Positions 48,023-57,216 of a DNA stretch of 64,000 bases are shown one piece after another (position 1 is the stretch's first letter; each line of letters starts with the position of its first letter). Under the pieces are notes generated by a model. That model was not told where the DNA came from, did no database searches, and saw only the letters and a list, made by a program, of their open reading frames with translations. The stretch covers positions 248,001 through 312,000 of the forward strand of contig NZ_JAFVLN010000009.1 in NCBI RefSeq assembly GCF_017377775.1. The letters are read 5' to 3'. Position numbers and translations under genes: made by a program. Source of the stretch: Streptomyces sp. VRA16 Mangrove soil (GTDB lineage: Bacteria > Actinomycetota > Actinomycetes > Streptomycetales > Streptomycetaceae).

Positions 48023-50638
48023 TCAGCTCGTGCGCGTCGTCGCCGTGGCGGTGGCCGCGGGGCCGGTGCCCGCCGCGGTGACGGCCGCGACCGTCACCGT
48101 GTACGACGTGCCGGGCTTCAGCCCGTCGAGCACCCGGAACATGCCCTTCGCGGTCGGCTGGGTGACCAGGGTGTCCCGTCCGGTGACCTCGACCGGCGCG
48201 CGCCCGTCGGAGACCGTGACGCGGTAGCCGACGACCTTCGCGTCGCCGGTGACGGTGGGCGGGGTCCATGCCACGGTGGCCTTCGTGGCCTCGGTGCGCA
48301 GCTTGGCGCCGGTGGGCGCGGCGGGCAGCGTGCTCACGGCCGTCGCGGCGAGCGGCAGTGAGGCGATCGACGGCGCGCTCTCGCCGTGGGCGCCCCGCGC
48401 GGTGACGGTCGCCGTGAACGGTCCGCCGGAGTCCGGCAGCGAGTCGACCCGCACATAGGCGGTCCGCTTGAACTCGGCAGCCGTCACGTCCCGTCGGGCG
48501 ACCTGGGCGCCCTGTGCGTCGTACAGGCGCACCGAGTAGCCGGTCACCGGGGAGCCGCCGTCGGCGAACGTCGGGTTGAAGGTGACATACAGGGCGCTCG
48601 CGCCGGCGGCGCTCAGACCGACGCGGGACGGTGCCTCCGGGGCCGCGAGCGCACCGACGCGCCGATCGAGCAGATGCTGGTAGGACGGCTCAAGTCCGGC
48701 GTCCTCCAGCACCTTTGACGGTACGTCGGACGGGCTCGCCATCAGCCGGTTGCCGGTCGTCACCAGGCCCTTGTTGTCACCGTCGGACGTGCCCTCCTGC
48801 CACCAGTTGTCCTTGATCAGCGTAGGGTCGTTGTTGCCGAGGTCGTCGCGGTAGTCGGTGTGGCGCGAACCGACGTTGGCGTACACGGCGTTGTAGAGGA
48901 CGTTGCCCTCGACCGTCTCGTAGGTGCAGCCGTTGTCGGTGTAGACGTTCTTGCCGAGGCCCAGCTGGTCGTGGATGACGTTGCCGGTGACCTTCTCGCC
49001 GTCGGCCATCGAGGTGCCGGTCAGTCCCTGCGTGTAGATGCCGCCGCCGTCGTCGAGCATCTGGAGGTAGTCGTAGATGAGGTTGTCGCGGACGGCGTTG
49101 TCGTGGCTCGGGTTGGGGGTGGCGATGTCGCCGATCTTGTCGGGCCAGCCGCCCCAGCCCATGGAGATCGCCGAGTAGCCGACGTGGTCGATCTGGTTGT
49201 GGGCGATGGTGTTGTGCTGGGTGTAGCCGTTCAGGACGGCGACGCCGCCGTGAAACTCGCGGGGCAGCCCGTAGAGGTGATTGTTCGTCACCTCCACACC
49301 GGACGCCGGGGTCCGACCGTCGACGCCGCCGACCTCGAGGCCGTTGCCGGAGATGTCGGTGAAGATGCCGCCGTCGACGGTGGTGTCCTCGGTGCCGGCA
49401 CCCAGGTCGAGGCCAGCCGCGCCGAGGTGCGCGAAGACGTTGTCGCCGAAGTCGAGGCGCTGCCCGTACGTGACCGAGACATTGCCCGGCATCTTGGTCC
49501 ACGACGCGAACGGGCAGGTGCCGCCGTCGACATAGCCGCACAGGCCCTGGGTGGCCCAGCCGCGGTCGCCGGTGATGGTGTAGCCGGCCTGGATCTCGGA
49601 GAAGCCCTCCGGCCGTGACGGCGTGAGCCAGGTGGCGTAGCTGAACTGCAGCCCGCGGAAGGCGACGTCGTGGACGGGCGCGTCGGCGGTGCCGCGCACG
49701 TCGAGCAGCTTCTCGGCCTGGGCGACCTCGACGTCGGCGCGGCCGAGGTCCTCGCCCTTGCGCGGCATGTAGTACACGCGCCCCGCGTGCCGGTCGAGGT
49801 ACCACTCGCCGGGCTGGTCGAGCAGTTCGTAGGCGTTCTCGACGTACGTGGCCTTGCCGCCGTTGGTGAGTTTGCCGGGGCCGACCATGCTGACGGAGCG
49901 GCCGGGGATGTCGGGGAACTCCACGCGCTTGTTGGAGTTGTCCCAGCACGGCTGGACCATGGTGATCGTGGTGCCCTGCGCGGAGTCGATGCGGCAGCGC
50001 GGCTCGGTCCACTGGCCGAGGCCGTTGCGCTCGACGTTCCACAGGGCCTCGCCGCTGGTGTAGACGAACTCGGCGTCCTCCGGGTGCTTCCAGTGGGCGA
50101 GCGTGTCGGCGGAGGCCGTGTAGCCGGTGGCGGTCTGGGTGAGGCCGACGGGGACGGTGCCGCGGGCCCGCTGGGCGCGCACCCCGTCGACGTACAACTG
50201 CCGTGAGTCGGTGAGGCTTCGGGGCGCGGGGGCCGACCACAGGCCGAAGCGGCCCCGCACCGGGCTCCATCCCCCGACCTGCCGGCCGCCGCTGACGACG
50301 GTGGCGCCCTCGCCCGCACCCTGCCAGACGATCTTGTGGCCGTTGGATCCGGAGTCGCGGGCGTCGAGGACCAGCGGCTTCGTGCCTCGGTAGGTGCCCG
50401 GGGCGAGGTGGACGGTCAGATCGGCCGTCAGGTCGTGGGCGCGGGCGCGGACCAGGTCGCGGGCGCGTTCAAGGGTGCGGACGGGATGCCGGGCGGTGCC
50501 CTGCGCACGGTCGTTCCCGGAAGGAGCCACGTAGAGATCGGATGTTCCGGCCTGGGCCATGGATGCGGTGGCCGGTAGCCCGAGGGCCAGGGTTGCGGTG
50601 ACCAGTGCTATTTGAACGGCTCTTCGGCGTGCGGGCAT
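48023..50638 (-). CDS. Secreted right-handed beta-helix protein with C-terminal Fn3 domains
   Basis: 871 aa. Signal peptide (residues 1-30, cleavage after AQA), then TSDLYVAPSGNDRAQGTARH, the opening typical of beta-helix carbohydrate-active proteins (GH141/GH120-like or DUF1565). The middle (about 380-640) repeats short N/G-rich coils such as NNHLYGLPREFHGGVAVL and HNQIDHVGYSAIS. Two fibronectin type III domains (about 690-780 and 785-870) end the protein. It probably acts on a plant or microbial polysaccharide outside the cell; the enzyme class is uncertain. ATG with GGGGAGGGG upstream and a good promoter at 50681-50709. Confidence 0.85.
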   Translation of the reverse strand: MPARRRAVQIALVTATLALGLPATASMAQAGTSDLYVAPSGNDRAQGTARHPVRTLERARDLVRARAHDLTADLTVHLAPGTYRGTKPLVLDARDSGSNGHKIVWQGAGEGATVVSGGRQVGGWSPVRGRFGLWSAPAPRSLTDSRQLYVDGVRAQRARGTVPVGLTQTATGYTASADTLAHWKHPEDAEFVYTSGEALWNVERNGLGQWTEPRCRIDSAQGTTITMVQPCWDNSNKRVEFPDIPGRSVSMVGPGKLTNGGKATYVENAYELLDQPGEWYLDRHAGRVYYMPRKGEDLGRADVEVAQAEKLLDVRGTADAPVHDVAFRGLQFSYATWLTPSRPEGFSEIQAGYTITGDRGWATQGLCGYVDGGTCPFASWTKMPGNVSVTYGQRLDFGDNVFAHLGAAGLDLGAGTEDTTVDGGIFTDISGNGLEVGGVDGRTPASGVEVTNNHLYGLPREFHGGVAVLNGYTQHNTIAHNQIDHVGYSAISMGWGGWPDKIGDIATPNPSHDNAVRDNLIYDYLQMLDDGGGIYTQGLTGTSMADGEKVTGNVIHDQLGLGKNVYTDNGCTYETVEGNVLYNAVYANVGSRHTDYRDDLGNNDPTLIKDNWWQEGTSDGDNKGLVTTGNRLMASPSDVPSKVLEDAGLEPSYQHLLDRRVGALAAPEAPSRVGLSAAGASALYVTFNPTFADGGSPVTGYSVRLYDAQGAQVARRDVTAAEFKRTAYVRVDSLPDSGGPFTATVTARGAHGESAPSIASLPLAATAVSTLPAAPTGAKLRTEATKATVAWTPPTVTGDAKVVGYRVTVSDGRAPVEVTGRDTLVTQPTAKGMFRVLDGLKPGTSYTVTVAAVTAAGTGPAATATATTRTS

Positions 50639-50680
50639 GGGTGCCCCTCCCCTGGGATCAGCCAGTAGCCAACCCGAGAA

Positions 50681-50709
50681 AAGGTAGGAGCTCTCAGAGG
50701 GGTCGTCAA
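50681..50709 (-). promoter_or_regulatory. Promoter of the beta-helix protein gene
   Basis: On the minus strand TTGACG, 17-bp spacer, TACCTT: close to the housekeeping consensus, about 43 bp upstream of the ATG. Confidence 0.75.
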
Positions 50710-50822
50710 TCACTCATGTGAGATTCGTTCAGACATGTGGACATCGGCTGGCTGCGAACGTGCGGGAGAGCCCACGCCACCCAGGCCCTCCCGCACCCGG
50801 CCCCTCCCGCGCCCGGAGCCGT

Positions 50823-53800
50823 CTAGTACCCGGGGTCGCAGCAGCCCTCGCGTCGCATCAGGCGTCCGACCTCCAGCCAGTCTTCGGAGGCCGCGCGCGC
50901 CCTCGGGGCCACCTCCTCGAACGCCCCGACCAGGTCGGACTGGTGGAAGGCAGTGCCGCCGCGGAGCACGGCCGTCGTACGGATCAGGTCGTCGAAGTCG
51001 GTGAACGGGTCACCGTCGACGAACGTGAGGTCGGCGAGCTTGCCCTCCTCCACCGTGCCCAGGTCGGCGTCCGCGCCGAAGACCCGGGCGGGCAGCAGGG
51101 TCGCGACGCTGAGCGCCTGGGCCGCCGTGAGACCGCCGCGGTGCAGTGCGCGCAGCGCCAGGTGGAGGTGCAGGCCCACCGGGACGAGCGGGTGGTCGGT
51201 GCCGAGGGCGACCAGACCGCCGGCCGCGAGGACGCGCCGGTAGACGGCGATCTCCCGGTCCAGGGTGGCGAGTTGGGCGTCAGTGGGCGGGGTGGCCGCC
51301 GCCTTCCCGACGGCCGCGGTGTCCCAGGGCGGCATCAGGACGGTGACGCGCGGGTCGGCGGCGGTGGACGGGTCGGCGCCGGTGAGGGCCTGGGCCGTGA
51401 ACGGTGTCGCGATCAGATGGAAGCCGCCGCCGCGTGTGTAGATCTCCTCGACGTCCTGTCCCGCACGGCCGCTCGCGGTCGTCGCGTGCCCGAACTCCAG
51501 GCGCTGAGTGGCCTGGAGATGGGTCGTCAGGTCCTGGCCGAGCTGGATGCCGGGCGTGCACAGGTGACTGCCGCTGCGCACGCCGAGCCGCTCGTGGGCG
51601 AAGCGTGCCGCCTCCTCCATCACCCAACCGGGTGCCCGCACATAGGTCTTGACGAAATCCCAGTCGAGACCCGCGGCCCGGTCCAGGGAGCGGCGCAGGC
51701 CCTCGCGGGTGCGGTGGGCGCGGCCCATGCTGTACGCGACGCGGGCGCCGTCGAGCAGTTCACCGGCGGCGAGCAGGCGCGGGCCCGCCAGCGCCCCGCA
51801 CTGCACGGCCTCGCGGATGCGGGCCTGTTCGTAGGCGAAGCCGCCGAGGGCGACGGCGGTCGTGATGCCGTACGAGAGTTGCAGCGCGGTCTGCCGTCCG
51901 CCGTAGGTGGACTGCCAGGGGTGGGTGTGGGCGTCCCACAGTCCCGGGAGCACGGTCCGGTCGGAGGCGTCGATGCGGCGGGCGGCGCCGCGCGCGCTCA
52001 CGCGGTGGGCGGTGACGTCGGTGATCCGGCCGTTCTCGACGACGATGTCGACGTCGTCGCGCACCTCGGTGCCGGTGCCGGCCCAGAGGCGGCCCGCGTG
52101 CACGACGGTGTCGGCGGGGCGGGGCGCGCGCTGGTCGAGGGGGAGGCGGACGGTGCGCGTGTCCCCGGTGGTCACGTCCATGAGGCGGAGCCGTCCGGCG
52201 GACAGGTACAGCAGCCTGCGGCCGTCGCCGGACCAGCTCGGATGGTCGGCGGCCTCGTCGGTGACGCGGCGCGGGTCGCCGTCGGGCGTGCCGTCGGGGC
52301 GTACGGGCAGCAGCCACAGCGCGGACTCGACGACGACGGCGAGGGTGCTGCCGTCCGGGGACCACACGGGCCCGGAGTCGTAGCGGTCGGCGATCGACAC
52401 GTGTGGGGCGACGGTGTGCAGGGCGGCCTTGCCGGTGGTGGTGTCGACGACGCGGATCAGGTTGTAGCCCTCACGGAAGCGCTGGTTGAGGCGGCCCCGG
52501 TCGCACAGGGCCAGGTACCGGCCGTCGGGCGACCAGCTGGGCCGGCCGGGCAGTCCGCCGCTGCCGAGGGGGGCGGAGAGGACCTTCTCGGTGCCCGCGG
52601 CGAGGTCGCGGACGATCAGATTGCCGCTCATGTCGAGGCATGCGAGCCGGGCGCCGTCGCGCGCGAGCGCGGGGAAGACCCGGCCACCGTCGGCGAGCAC
52701 GGTCTCGTGGCCGGTGGCCAGGTCGTGCCGGCGCACAGAGAAGAGGCCCGCGCGGTCGTCCGCGTACACCAGGGCCGTGCCGTCGGGGGTCCAGGTGGGG
52801 CCGAGGACATAGCGGGTCGGCGGGGCCTGCACGATCCTGCGTGGTGCGCGCCCGCCGGACGTGGCGCCGATCCAGAGGGAGTTGAGGGCGGCGAAGGCGA
52901 TCCGCCGGCCGTCCGGGGAGAGTGCGGGCAGGTGCGGTGCGCGCACCGGGCGCACTCCCCCGGGCTCGAAGTCGTAGCGCTTGACGCGGTAGCGCGGCCG
53001 CTCGACGGGGAGCCGCGCGGCGAACGGGATCTCGGTGCCGTCGGCGGGCGCGTCCGGGCGTACGAGCCGGAACCGGCCGTCGACCGTGAGCAGCAGCGTG
53101 TCGCGGCCGGTCCAGCGCGGCGGTACCGGAGCGACGTCGCCGGGCACCGCGACGGGCTCGCCGTCGACGACGAGCGTGCAGGAGGCGGCGGGCGCGGGCG
53201 TGGTGCGCAGATGGGCGAGTCTGCCGCCGGGCGAGACCGCGGGGGTCATGACCTGGGCGCCCGAGGTGTCAGTGTGCTCGACGGTGACGGCTCCGGTGCC
53301 GTCTGCGGCGACGGAGGCGACGGTCGACGACTGGAGCGTTCCGGCGGCCGTGACGGTGCCGCGTACGAACAGCACGCGCCGCCCGTCGGCCGACCAGGTG
53401 GGGTCGAAGTCCTCCCAGGCGCCGTCCTGCCCGGGTCCCGACTGGCCTTCCGTGCCGGTGAGTCGAGTCATCGAGCCGCCTCGCACGTCGACGGTCCAGA
53501 TCCGGTACGGGCTGCCGGTGACCGGGTCGCCGCCGCGTTCGGAGGCGAACGCGATGCGGGTGCCGTCGGGGGACCAGGCGGGCCCGCGGTCGTCCCACGG
53601 CCCGTCGGTGAGCTGTCTCGGTGTGCCGCCGTCCGCGTCGAGGAGCCAGAGGTGGAAGCCGCCGCCGCGGTAGGCGCAGACGACGAGACGCTCGCCGTCG
53701 GGGGCGAACTGCGGGCGGGTGGGCTCCAGTTCGGGGGTGGTGAGCGCGGTGGCGGTGCCACCCGTGCGCGGGATGGACCAGAGCACGTTCTGGATCTCGG

Positions 53801-54017
53801 CGACGATCCGGTCGCCGGACGGAGCGAGCGTGGCCGCGCCGTTGGTGGCGGCGGTGAAGGAGAGCGTCGTGGTGCGGGGCGCGGCGCCCGCCGCGGCGTC
53901 GGGCAGGGCGAGTGCGGTGCCCGCGGCGGCGACGGCGGTCGTGGTCCGCAGGAAGCTGCGGCGGGAGAACGGGAGGCCGGTGACAGCGGGGCCGGGGGTG
54001 GTGGAGGCGGTGTCCAT
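50823..54017 (-). CDS. Tat-exported TolB-like propeller fused to an amidohydrolase
   Basis: 1064 aa. N-terminal twin-arginine signal SRRSFLRTT followed by a hydrophobic AVAAAGTALAL stretch. Residues about 50-640 hold many TolB/WD40-like PD40 repeats (FAPDGERLVV, WSPDGTRIAFAS, WSPDGRYLALCD). The C-terminal third is a metal-dependent amidohydrolase with DAHTHPW (HxH), SGSHLCTPG and FGHATTASG histidines and the LGTDHPLVP aspartate. Such fusions are known as exported peptidase/amidohydrolase-like enzymes; the substrate is unknown. ATG 54017 with GGGAG 5 nt upstream. Single gene, 154 bp after the lipase in the opposite-end order. Confidence 0.88.
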   Translation of the reverse strand: MDTASTTPGPAVTGLPFSRRSFLRTTTAVAAAGTALALPDAAAGAAPRTTTLSFTAATNGAATLAPSGDRIVAEIQNVLWSIPRTGGTATALTTPELEPTRPQFAPDGERLVVCAYRGGGFHLWLLDADGGTPRQLTDGPWDDRGPAWSPDGTRIAFASERGGDPVTGSPYRIWTVDVRGGSMTRLTGTEGQSGPGQDGAWEDFDPTWSADGRRVLFVRGTVTAAGTLQSSTVASVAADGTGAVTVEHTDTSGAQVMTPAVSPGGRLAHLRTTPAPAASCTLVVDGEPVAVPGDVAPVPPRWTGRDTLLLTVDGRFRLVRPDAPADGTEIPFAARLPVERPRYRVKRYDFEPGGVRPVRAPHLPALSPDGRRIAFAALNSLWIGATSGGRAPRRIVQAPPTRYVLGPTWTPDGTALVYADDRAGLFSVRRHDLATGHETVLADGGRVFPALARDGARLACLDMSGNLIVRDLAAGTEKVLSAPLGSGGLPGRPSWSPDGRYLALCDRGRLNQRFREGYNLIRVVDTTTGKAALHTVAPHVSIADRYDSGPVWSPDGSTLAVVVESALWLLPVRPDGTPDGDPRRVTDEAADHPSWSGDGRRLLYLSAGRLRLMDVTTGDTRTVRLPLDQRAPRPADTVVHAGRLWAGTGTEVRDDVDIVVENGRITDVTAHRVSARGAARRIDASDRTVLPGLWDAHTHPWQSTYGGRQTALQLSYGITTAVALGGFAYEQARIREAVQCGALAGPRLLAAGELLDGARVAYSMGRAHRTREGLRRSLDRAAGLDWDFVKTYVRAPGWVMEEAARFAHERLGVRSGSHLCTPGIQLGQDLTTHLQATQRLEFGHATTASGRAGQDVEEIYTRGGGFHLIATPFTAQALTGADPSTAADPRVTVLMPPWDTAAVGKAAATPPTDAQLATLDREIAVYRRVLAAGGLVALGTDHPLVPVGLHLHLALRALHRGGLTAAQALSVATLLPARVFGADADLGTVEEGKLADLTFVDGDPFTDFDDLIRTTAVLRGGTAFHQSDLVGAFEEVAPRARAASEDWLEVGRLMRREGCCDPGY

Positions 54018-54098
54018 GGAGCTCCCAAGGGTCGAAGGGACGTACAAGACCTAGGGGTGCACGAGTGGAACGCGAGAGGGGTGTGGACCACAGCAACA

Positions 54099-54133
54099 TA
54101 CGGGGCGAGGCCCTCGAACGGCCCCGCCCCGTA
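54099..54133 (-). terminator. Hairpin terminator after the lipase gene
   Basis: Stem TACGGGGCG / CGCCCCGTA (9 bp), one mismatch, then GGCC / GGCC, 7-nt loop. It lies 39 bp beyond the stop of the secreted lipase, in the gap before the amidohydrolase gene. Confidence 0.75.
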
Positions 54134-54171
54134 CGGGTTCGGCTGGATCGCGGCCCCCGCCGGGCCGGTGA

Positions 54172-55131
54172 CTACCCGACGGGCCCGGTGAGCGGCAGTA
54201 CGGTGCGGCACGGCACCGGGCGCGGGTGCGCCGGGTCCAATGCGTTCAGCACGTACGTGAGGACGATCGGGTCGTACGCGGCTTCCAGGTGATCGGTGAG
54301 GTCCTTGGCGCAGGCGTCCTGGACGCGGATGTTGGTGACGGTCGCGCCGGGGCCCGCGGTCAGGAAGCTGTTGGTGTAGGGCGTGACGACCTCGTCGTAC
54401 TTGGTGGCGATGACCGTGTAGTCGACGCCGGGCACGGTGTCGCCGCCCGCGTCGAGCCGCTGGTTGAAGTCCGAGCCGATCTCCTGCTCGACGAGGGCCG
54501 GGCCGATCTTGGTGAGCAGGTCGTTGGCGGGCTCCAATACATGGAGGGCGGCGCCGAGTTGGGTGATGCCGCTGAGCGTGGTGCCGTGGTTGGACGGGGT
54601 GATGCCGATGAGTTTGTCGACCTTGCCCGCGGCGCCCGGGTCGTTCTTCAGGTAGGAGCGGGGCAGGGGACCGCCGCCCTGGGAGTGGCCGACCAGGTCG
54701 ACCTCGGCGGCGCCGGTGGCGGCCCGCACCTTGTCGACGAACGTGCCGAGCTGTGCGGCGCTGTCCGCCATCGCGCCGGTGCCCTGGACCGGGTTGCTCG
54801 CGCTGTCGGCTCCGTAGCCGAAGGCGTAGACGCAGTAGCCGTTGTTCGCCAGCAGGGGTGCGGCGCCGCGCCAGTTGTCGTTCATGTTCTCGAGCGTGCC
54901 GTGGATGAGGACGACGGGCCGCGGATGCTCGGCGCTCGGCCGGCAGCTCCAGTCGTTGGCTCCGGGCGGGGCCTGGTCGGCCTTGAAGAAGCCGTTCAGG
55001 AAGCCGCTGGTGAAGTTGTGCTCCACGGGCCGTTCGCTCTCGGTCGCCGTCGCGTTCGGCGCACCCAGTGCGACGAGGCCGGAAATCCCGAGTGTGCTCG
55101 CGGCGAGCGCTCCGAATATCTTGCGTCTCAT
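54172..55131 (-). CDS. Secreted lipase/esterase (alpha/beta hydrolase)
   Basis: 319 aa with a Sec signal peptide (residues 1-30, NATATES). The nucleophile is Ser150 in VGHSQGG, oxyanion region VVLIHGTLENMNDNW; Asp in TKYDEVVTPY and His in DLTDHLEAAYD complete the triad. Paired cysteines (for example WSCRP, GYCVY, DACAKD) suggest disulfides in an extracellular enzyme. This is the Streptomyces lipase group related to the esterase/lipase EstA/LipA type. Divergent from a PucR-type regulator across 333 bp; a weak minus-strand TTGACG with TAGTAG 19 bp on lies near 55378-55408. Confidence 0.88.
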   Translation of the reverse strand: MRRKIFGALAASTLGISGLVALGAPNATATESERPVEHNFTSGFLNGFFKADQAPPGANDWSCRPSAEHPRPVVLIHGTLENMNDNWRGAAPLLANNGYCVYAFGYGADSASNPVQGTGAMADSAAQLGTFVDKVRAATGAAEVDLVGHSQGGGPLPRSYLKNDPGAAGKVDKLIGITPSNHGTTLSGITQLGAALHVLEPANDLLTKIGPALVEQEIGSDFNQRLDAGGDTVPGVDYTVIATKYDEVVTPYTNSFLTAGPGATVTNIRVQDACAKDLTDHLEAAYDPIVLTYVLNALDPAHPRPVPCRTVLPLTGPVG

Positions 55132-55464
55132 TTCCAGTACCGTCCCTCGTCCTGAAAAATCGCTGCCTGGAATACCGCGGCATTCGCGGCGTCGGACGGC
55201 GAGAAGCTAGAAGGAGGTGCACGGCGACGGCAACGGTGGGGGCGACGGGTTTCGTGGGGCGCGCAGGACGGTGCCAGGATTGCCGGGCGGCCGTCGGCGA
55301 AGATGTCACCGAGGTGAGTGCTTTGCCGCGAGTTCGCCTCGACCGATCCGCAATATCGCTGGTGAACGACCTACTAGCAGCGGTAGTTAACTTGCCGTCA
55401 ACACCTTGACCCGCGAGTGGCACCGGCTCATACTCGGCGGGACGGACGGACCACGAGGTGGGGC
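55132..55464. other. Divergent intergenic region between lipase and PucR-type regulator
   Basis: 333 bp with promoters for both genes. The plus-strand promoter is listed separately. The AT-rich segment GTTAACTTGCCGTCAAC at about 55385-55402 holds a GTTAAC palindrome adjacent to the promoter, a possible regulator site. AAGGAGGTG at about 55212 looks like a ribosome site but no gene follows it. Confidence 0.5.
55406..55434 (+). promoter_or_regulatory. Promoter of the PucR-type regulator
   Basis: TTGACC (55406-55411), 17-bp spacer, CATACT (55429-55434), about 30 bp before the ATG. Confidence 0.72.
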
Positions 55465-56700
55465 ATGAACGCTTCCGGCACGGCCGGCGCGCCGGGCTTC
55501 GGTGGCGCGTGGGTCGTCTTTCCGCAGCGGCTCGGAGCGGAACTCCGCAAAGAGAACCGCACGCTCGCGGCCGAGATCATCCATGAAATCCGGCAGCAGA
55601 TTCCAGAATTCTCCCGGCCCCTGTCGGGACAGTTCGGCACCGCCATCCAGAACGGCGTGGAAACCGCGCTCGCGGAATTCGTCGACCGGATCGAGGAGGG
55701 CGGCGGCGAACTCGACGCGCAGCGGCTTCCGGTCTATCGCGCCCTGGGCCGCGGCGAGCTGTCGGAGGGCCGCAGCCTGGACGCGCTGCAGGCGGCGTAC
55801 CGGCTCGGCGCCCGGGTCGCGTACCGGCGCTATGTGCGGGTGGCCCGGCGCCTGTCACTGGGCACGGAGGCGGTGGCCCAGCTCGCGGAGACGGCCTTCA
55901 CGCACATCGACGAGATCGCGGCCGCGTCCGTCGCCGCGTACGCCCAGGCCCAGGCGGACGCGGCCGGGACGCTCGGCCGCCGCCGGCACCGGCTGCTCGT
56001 GCTCCTGGTGACGCCGGACCCGGACCACGCGACGACCGACGACGCGCTGCTCCAGGCCGCGCGGGACGCGGAGTGGCCACTGCCGCGGACCGTGGCGGCG
56101 GCCGCCCTGGGCCCGCGCGCGCCGGTCCCCCGGGACGGCGCGGGGCCGACGCCGCAGGGTGCGGTGTCCCGCGGTCTGCGGCTGCCCGCTCCGGTGCTGG
56201 CCGATCTGGACGGGCCCGCGCCGTGCCTGCTCGTGCCCGAGCCCGCCGTGCAACTGGCCGACCCCCGGGTGCGGCAGCTGCTGCACGACCGGGCGGGCAC
56301 CACCGGCCCCGTCGTGCCGCTGCGGCAGGCCGCCGACTCGCTGCGCTGGGCCCGCTCGCTGCGCGCGCACGCCCCGGGGTGCGGGCCGGACGACGCGGAC
56401 CGACGGCTCACGGATCTGCTGCTGCTCTCCGATCCGCCGCTGGTGCGGCTGATGGCGGCCCGGCGCCTGGCCCCGCTCGACGCGCTCACGCCGAAGCAGC
56501 GCGACCGGCTCGCCCACACCCTTCTCGCGCATCTGCAGACCCCGCACGGCAGCGCCCCCGAGCTGGCCGAGCGCCTCGCGATCCATCCGCAGACCGCTCG
56601 GCAGCGGCTGCACCATCTGCAGCGACTGTTCGGGGCGCAGCTCACGGACCCGGACGCGCGCTTCGAACTGGAGGCGGCGCTGCGGGCGGAGCTGGCCTGA
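55465..56700 (+). CDS. PucR-type helix-turn-helix regulator
   Basis: 411 aa. N-terminal helical sensor (residues about 20-170, ending THIDEIAAASVAAYAQAQAD), a divergent middle domain and a C-terminal PucR HTH (HTH_30): ELAERLAIHPQTARQRLHHL then FGAQLTDPDARFELEAAL. ATG with GAGGTGGG upstream. Proteins of this layout regulate neighbouring catabolic or secreted-enzyme genes; the divergent secreted lipase is the obvious candidate target. Confidence 0.86.
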   Translation: MNASGTAGAPGFGGAWVVFPQRLGAELRKENRTLAAEIIHEIRQQIPEFSRPLSGQFGTAIQNGVETALAEFVDRIEEGGGELDAQRLPVYRALGRGELSEGRSLDALQAAYRLGARVAYRRYVRVARRLSLGTEAVAQLAETAFTHIDEIAAASVAAYAQAQADAAGTLGRRRHRLLVLLVTPDPDHATTDDALLQAARDAEWPLPRTVAAAALGPRAPVPRDGAGPTPQGAVSRGLRLPAPVLADLDGPAPCLLVPEPAVQLADPRVRQLLHDRAGTTGPVVPLRQAADSLRWARSLRAHAPGCGPDDADRRLTDLLLLSDPPLVRLMAARRLAPLDALTPKQRDRLAHTLLAHLQTPHGSAPELAERLAIHPQTARQRLHHLQRLFGAQLTDPDARFELEAALRAELA

Positions 56701-56778
56701 CCCGCCCCGGCGGCGCCCGCGCGGGCCTGCGGAATATGCCGCGGGCCTGCTCGGTTGACGGCCCCGAAGGAGGCGACA

Positions 56779-57141
56779 GTGGAGCAGAAGCACATGGAGC
56801 AGGAGTACTACTCGCAGGGGACGGCCGCGGAGCGCTGGGAGCGGGCGCGGATGTTCTTCGACGCGAAGGAGTACACGACCGCCGCACGGATCCTGGACGG
56901 ACTCGTCGCGGAGGTCCAGGAGCAGGTCGGCCTGCGTCTGCTGCTGGCCCGCTCGTACTACCACTCGGCCCAGCTGCGGCGCGCCGAGACGGAGTTGCGC
57001 ACGATCGTGGAGCGTGACCCGGTGGAGCACTACGCCCGCCTGATGCTCGGCCGCACGCTGGAGCGGCAGGGCCGGGCCGATGAGGCGGCCCCGCATCTGC
57101 GGATGGCGGCGGCGCTCGCCGGGGACTTCCCGGAGGCGTGA
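56779..57141 (+). CDS. Tetratricopeptide repeat protein
   Basis: 120 aa, all helical. Two TPR-like units are visible: ARMFFDAKEYTTAARILDGL and AQLRRAETELRTIVERDP, then YARLMLGRTLERQGRADEAA. GTG at 56779 is preferred because AAGGAGG lies 6 nt upstream; ATG at 56794 is the alternative. Probably a small protein-interaction adaptor; partner unknown. Ends 11 bp before a strong terminator hairpin. Confidence 0.83.
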   Translation: MEQKHMEQEYYSQGTAAERWERARMFFDAKEYTTAARILDGLVAEVQEQVGLRLLLARSYYHSAQLRRAETELRTIVERDPVEHYARLMLGRTLERQGRADEAAPHLRMAAALAGDFPEA

Positions 57142-57151
57142 GCGACGACGG

Positions 57152-57180
57152 GTGCGGCCGGTTCCGGGAACCGGCCGCAC
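57152..57180 (+). terminator. Hairpin terminator
   Basis: Perfect 13-bp stem GTGCGGCCGGTTC / GAACCGGCCGCAC with a 3-nt loop, between the TPR gene and the RlmG-like gene. Confidence 0.88.
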
Positions 57181-57216
57181 TGCTGTGAGCTGCGGCTCGG
57201 CTAGCCTTGCTGGACG

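Noticed and set aside
47781..48269. Minus-strand open frame of 162 codons over the permease relic and the end of the beta-helix gene
   Set aside because: Low-complexity arginine/histidine-rich translation overlapping coding sequence in another frame.
50718..54191. A 1157-codon open frame on the plus strand
   Set aside because: It is antisense to the TolB-amidohydrolase gene, whose motifs are unmistakable; long antisense frames are expected at this GC content.
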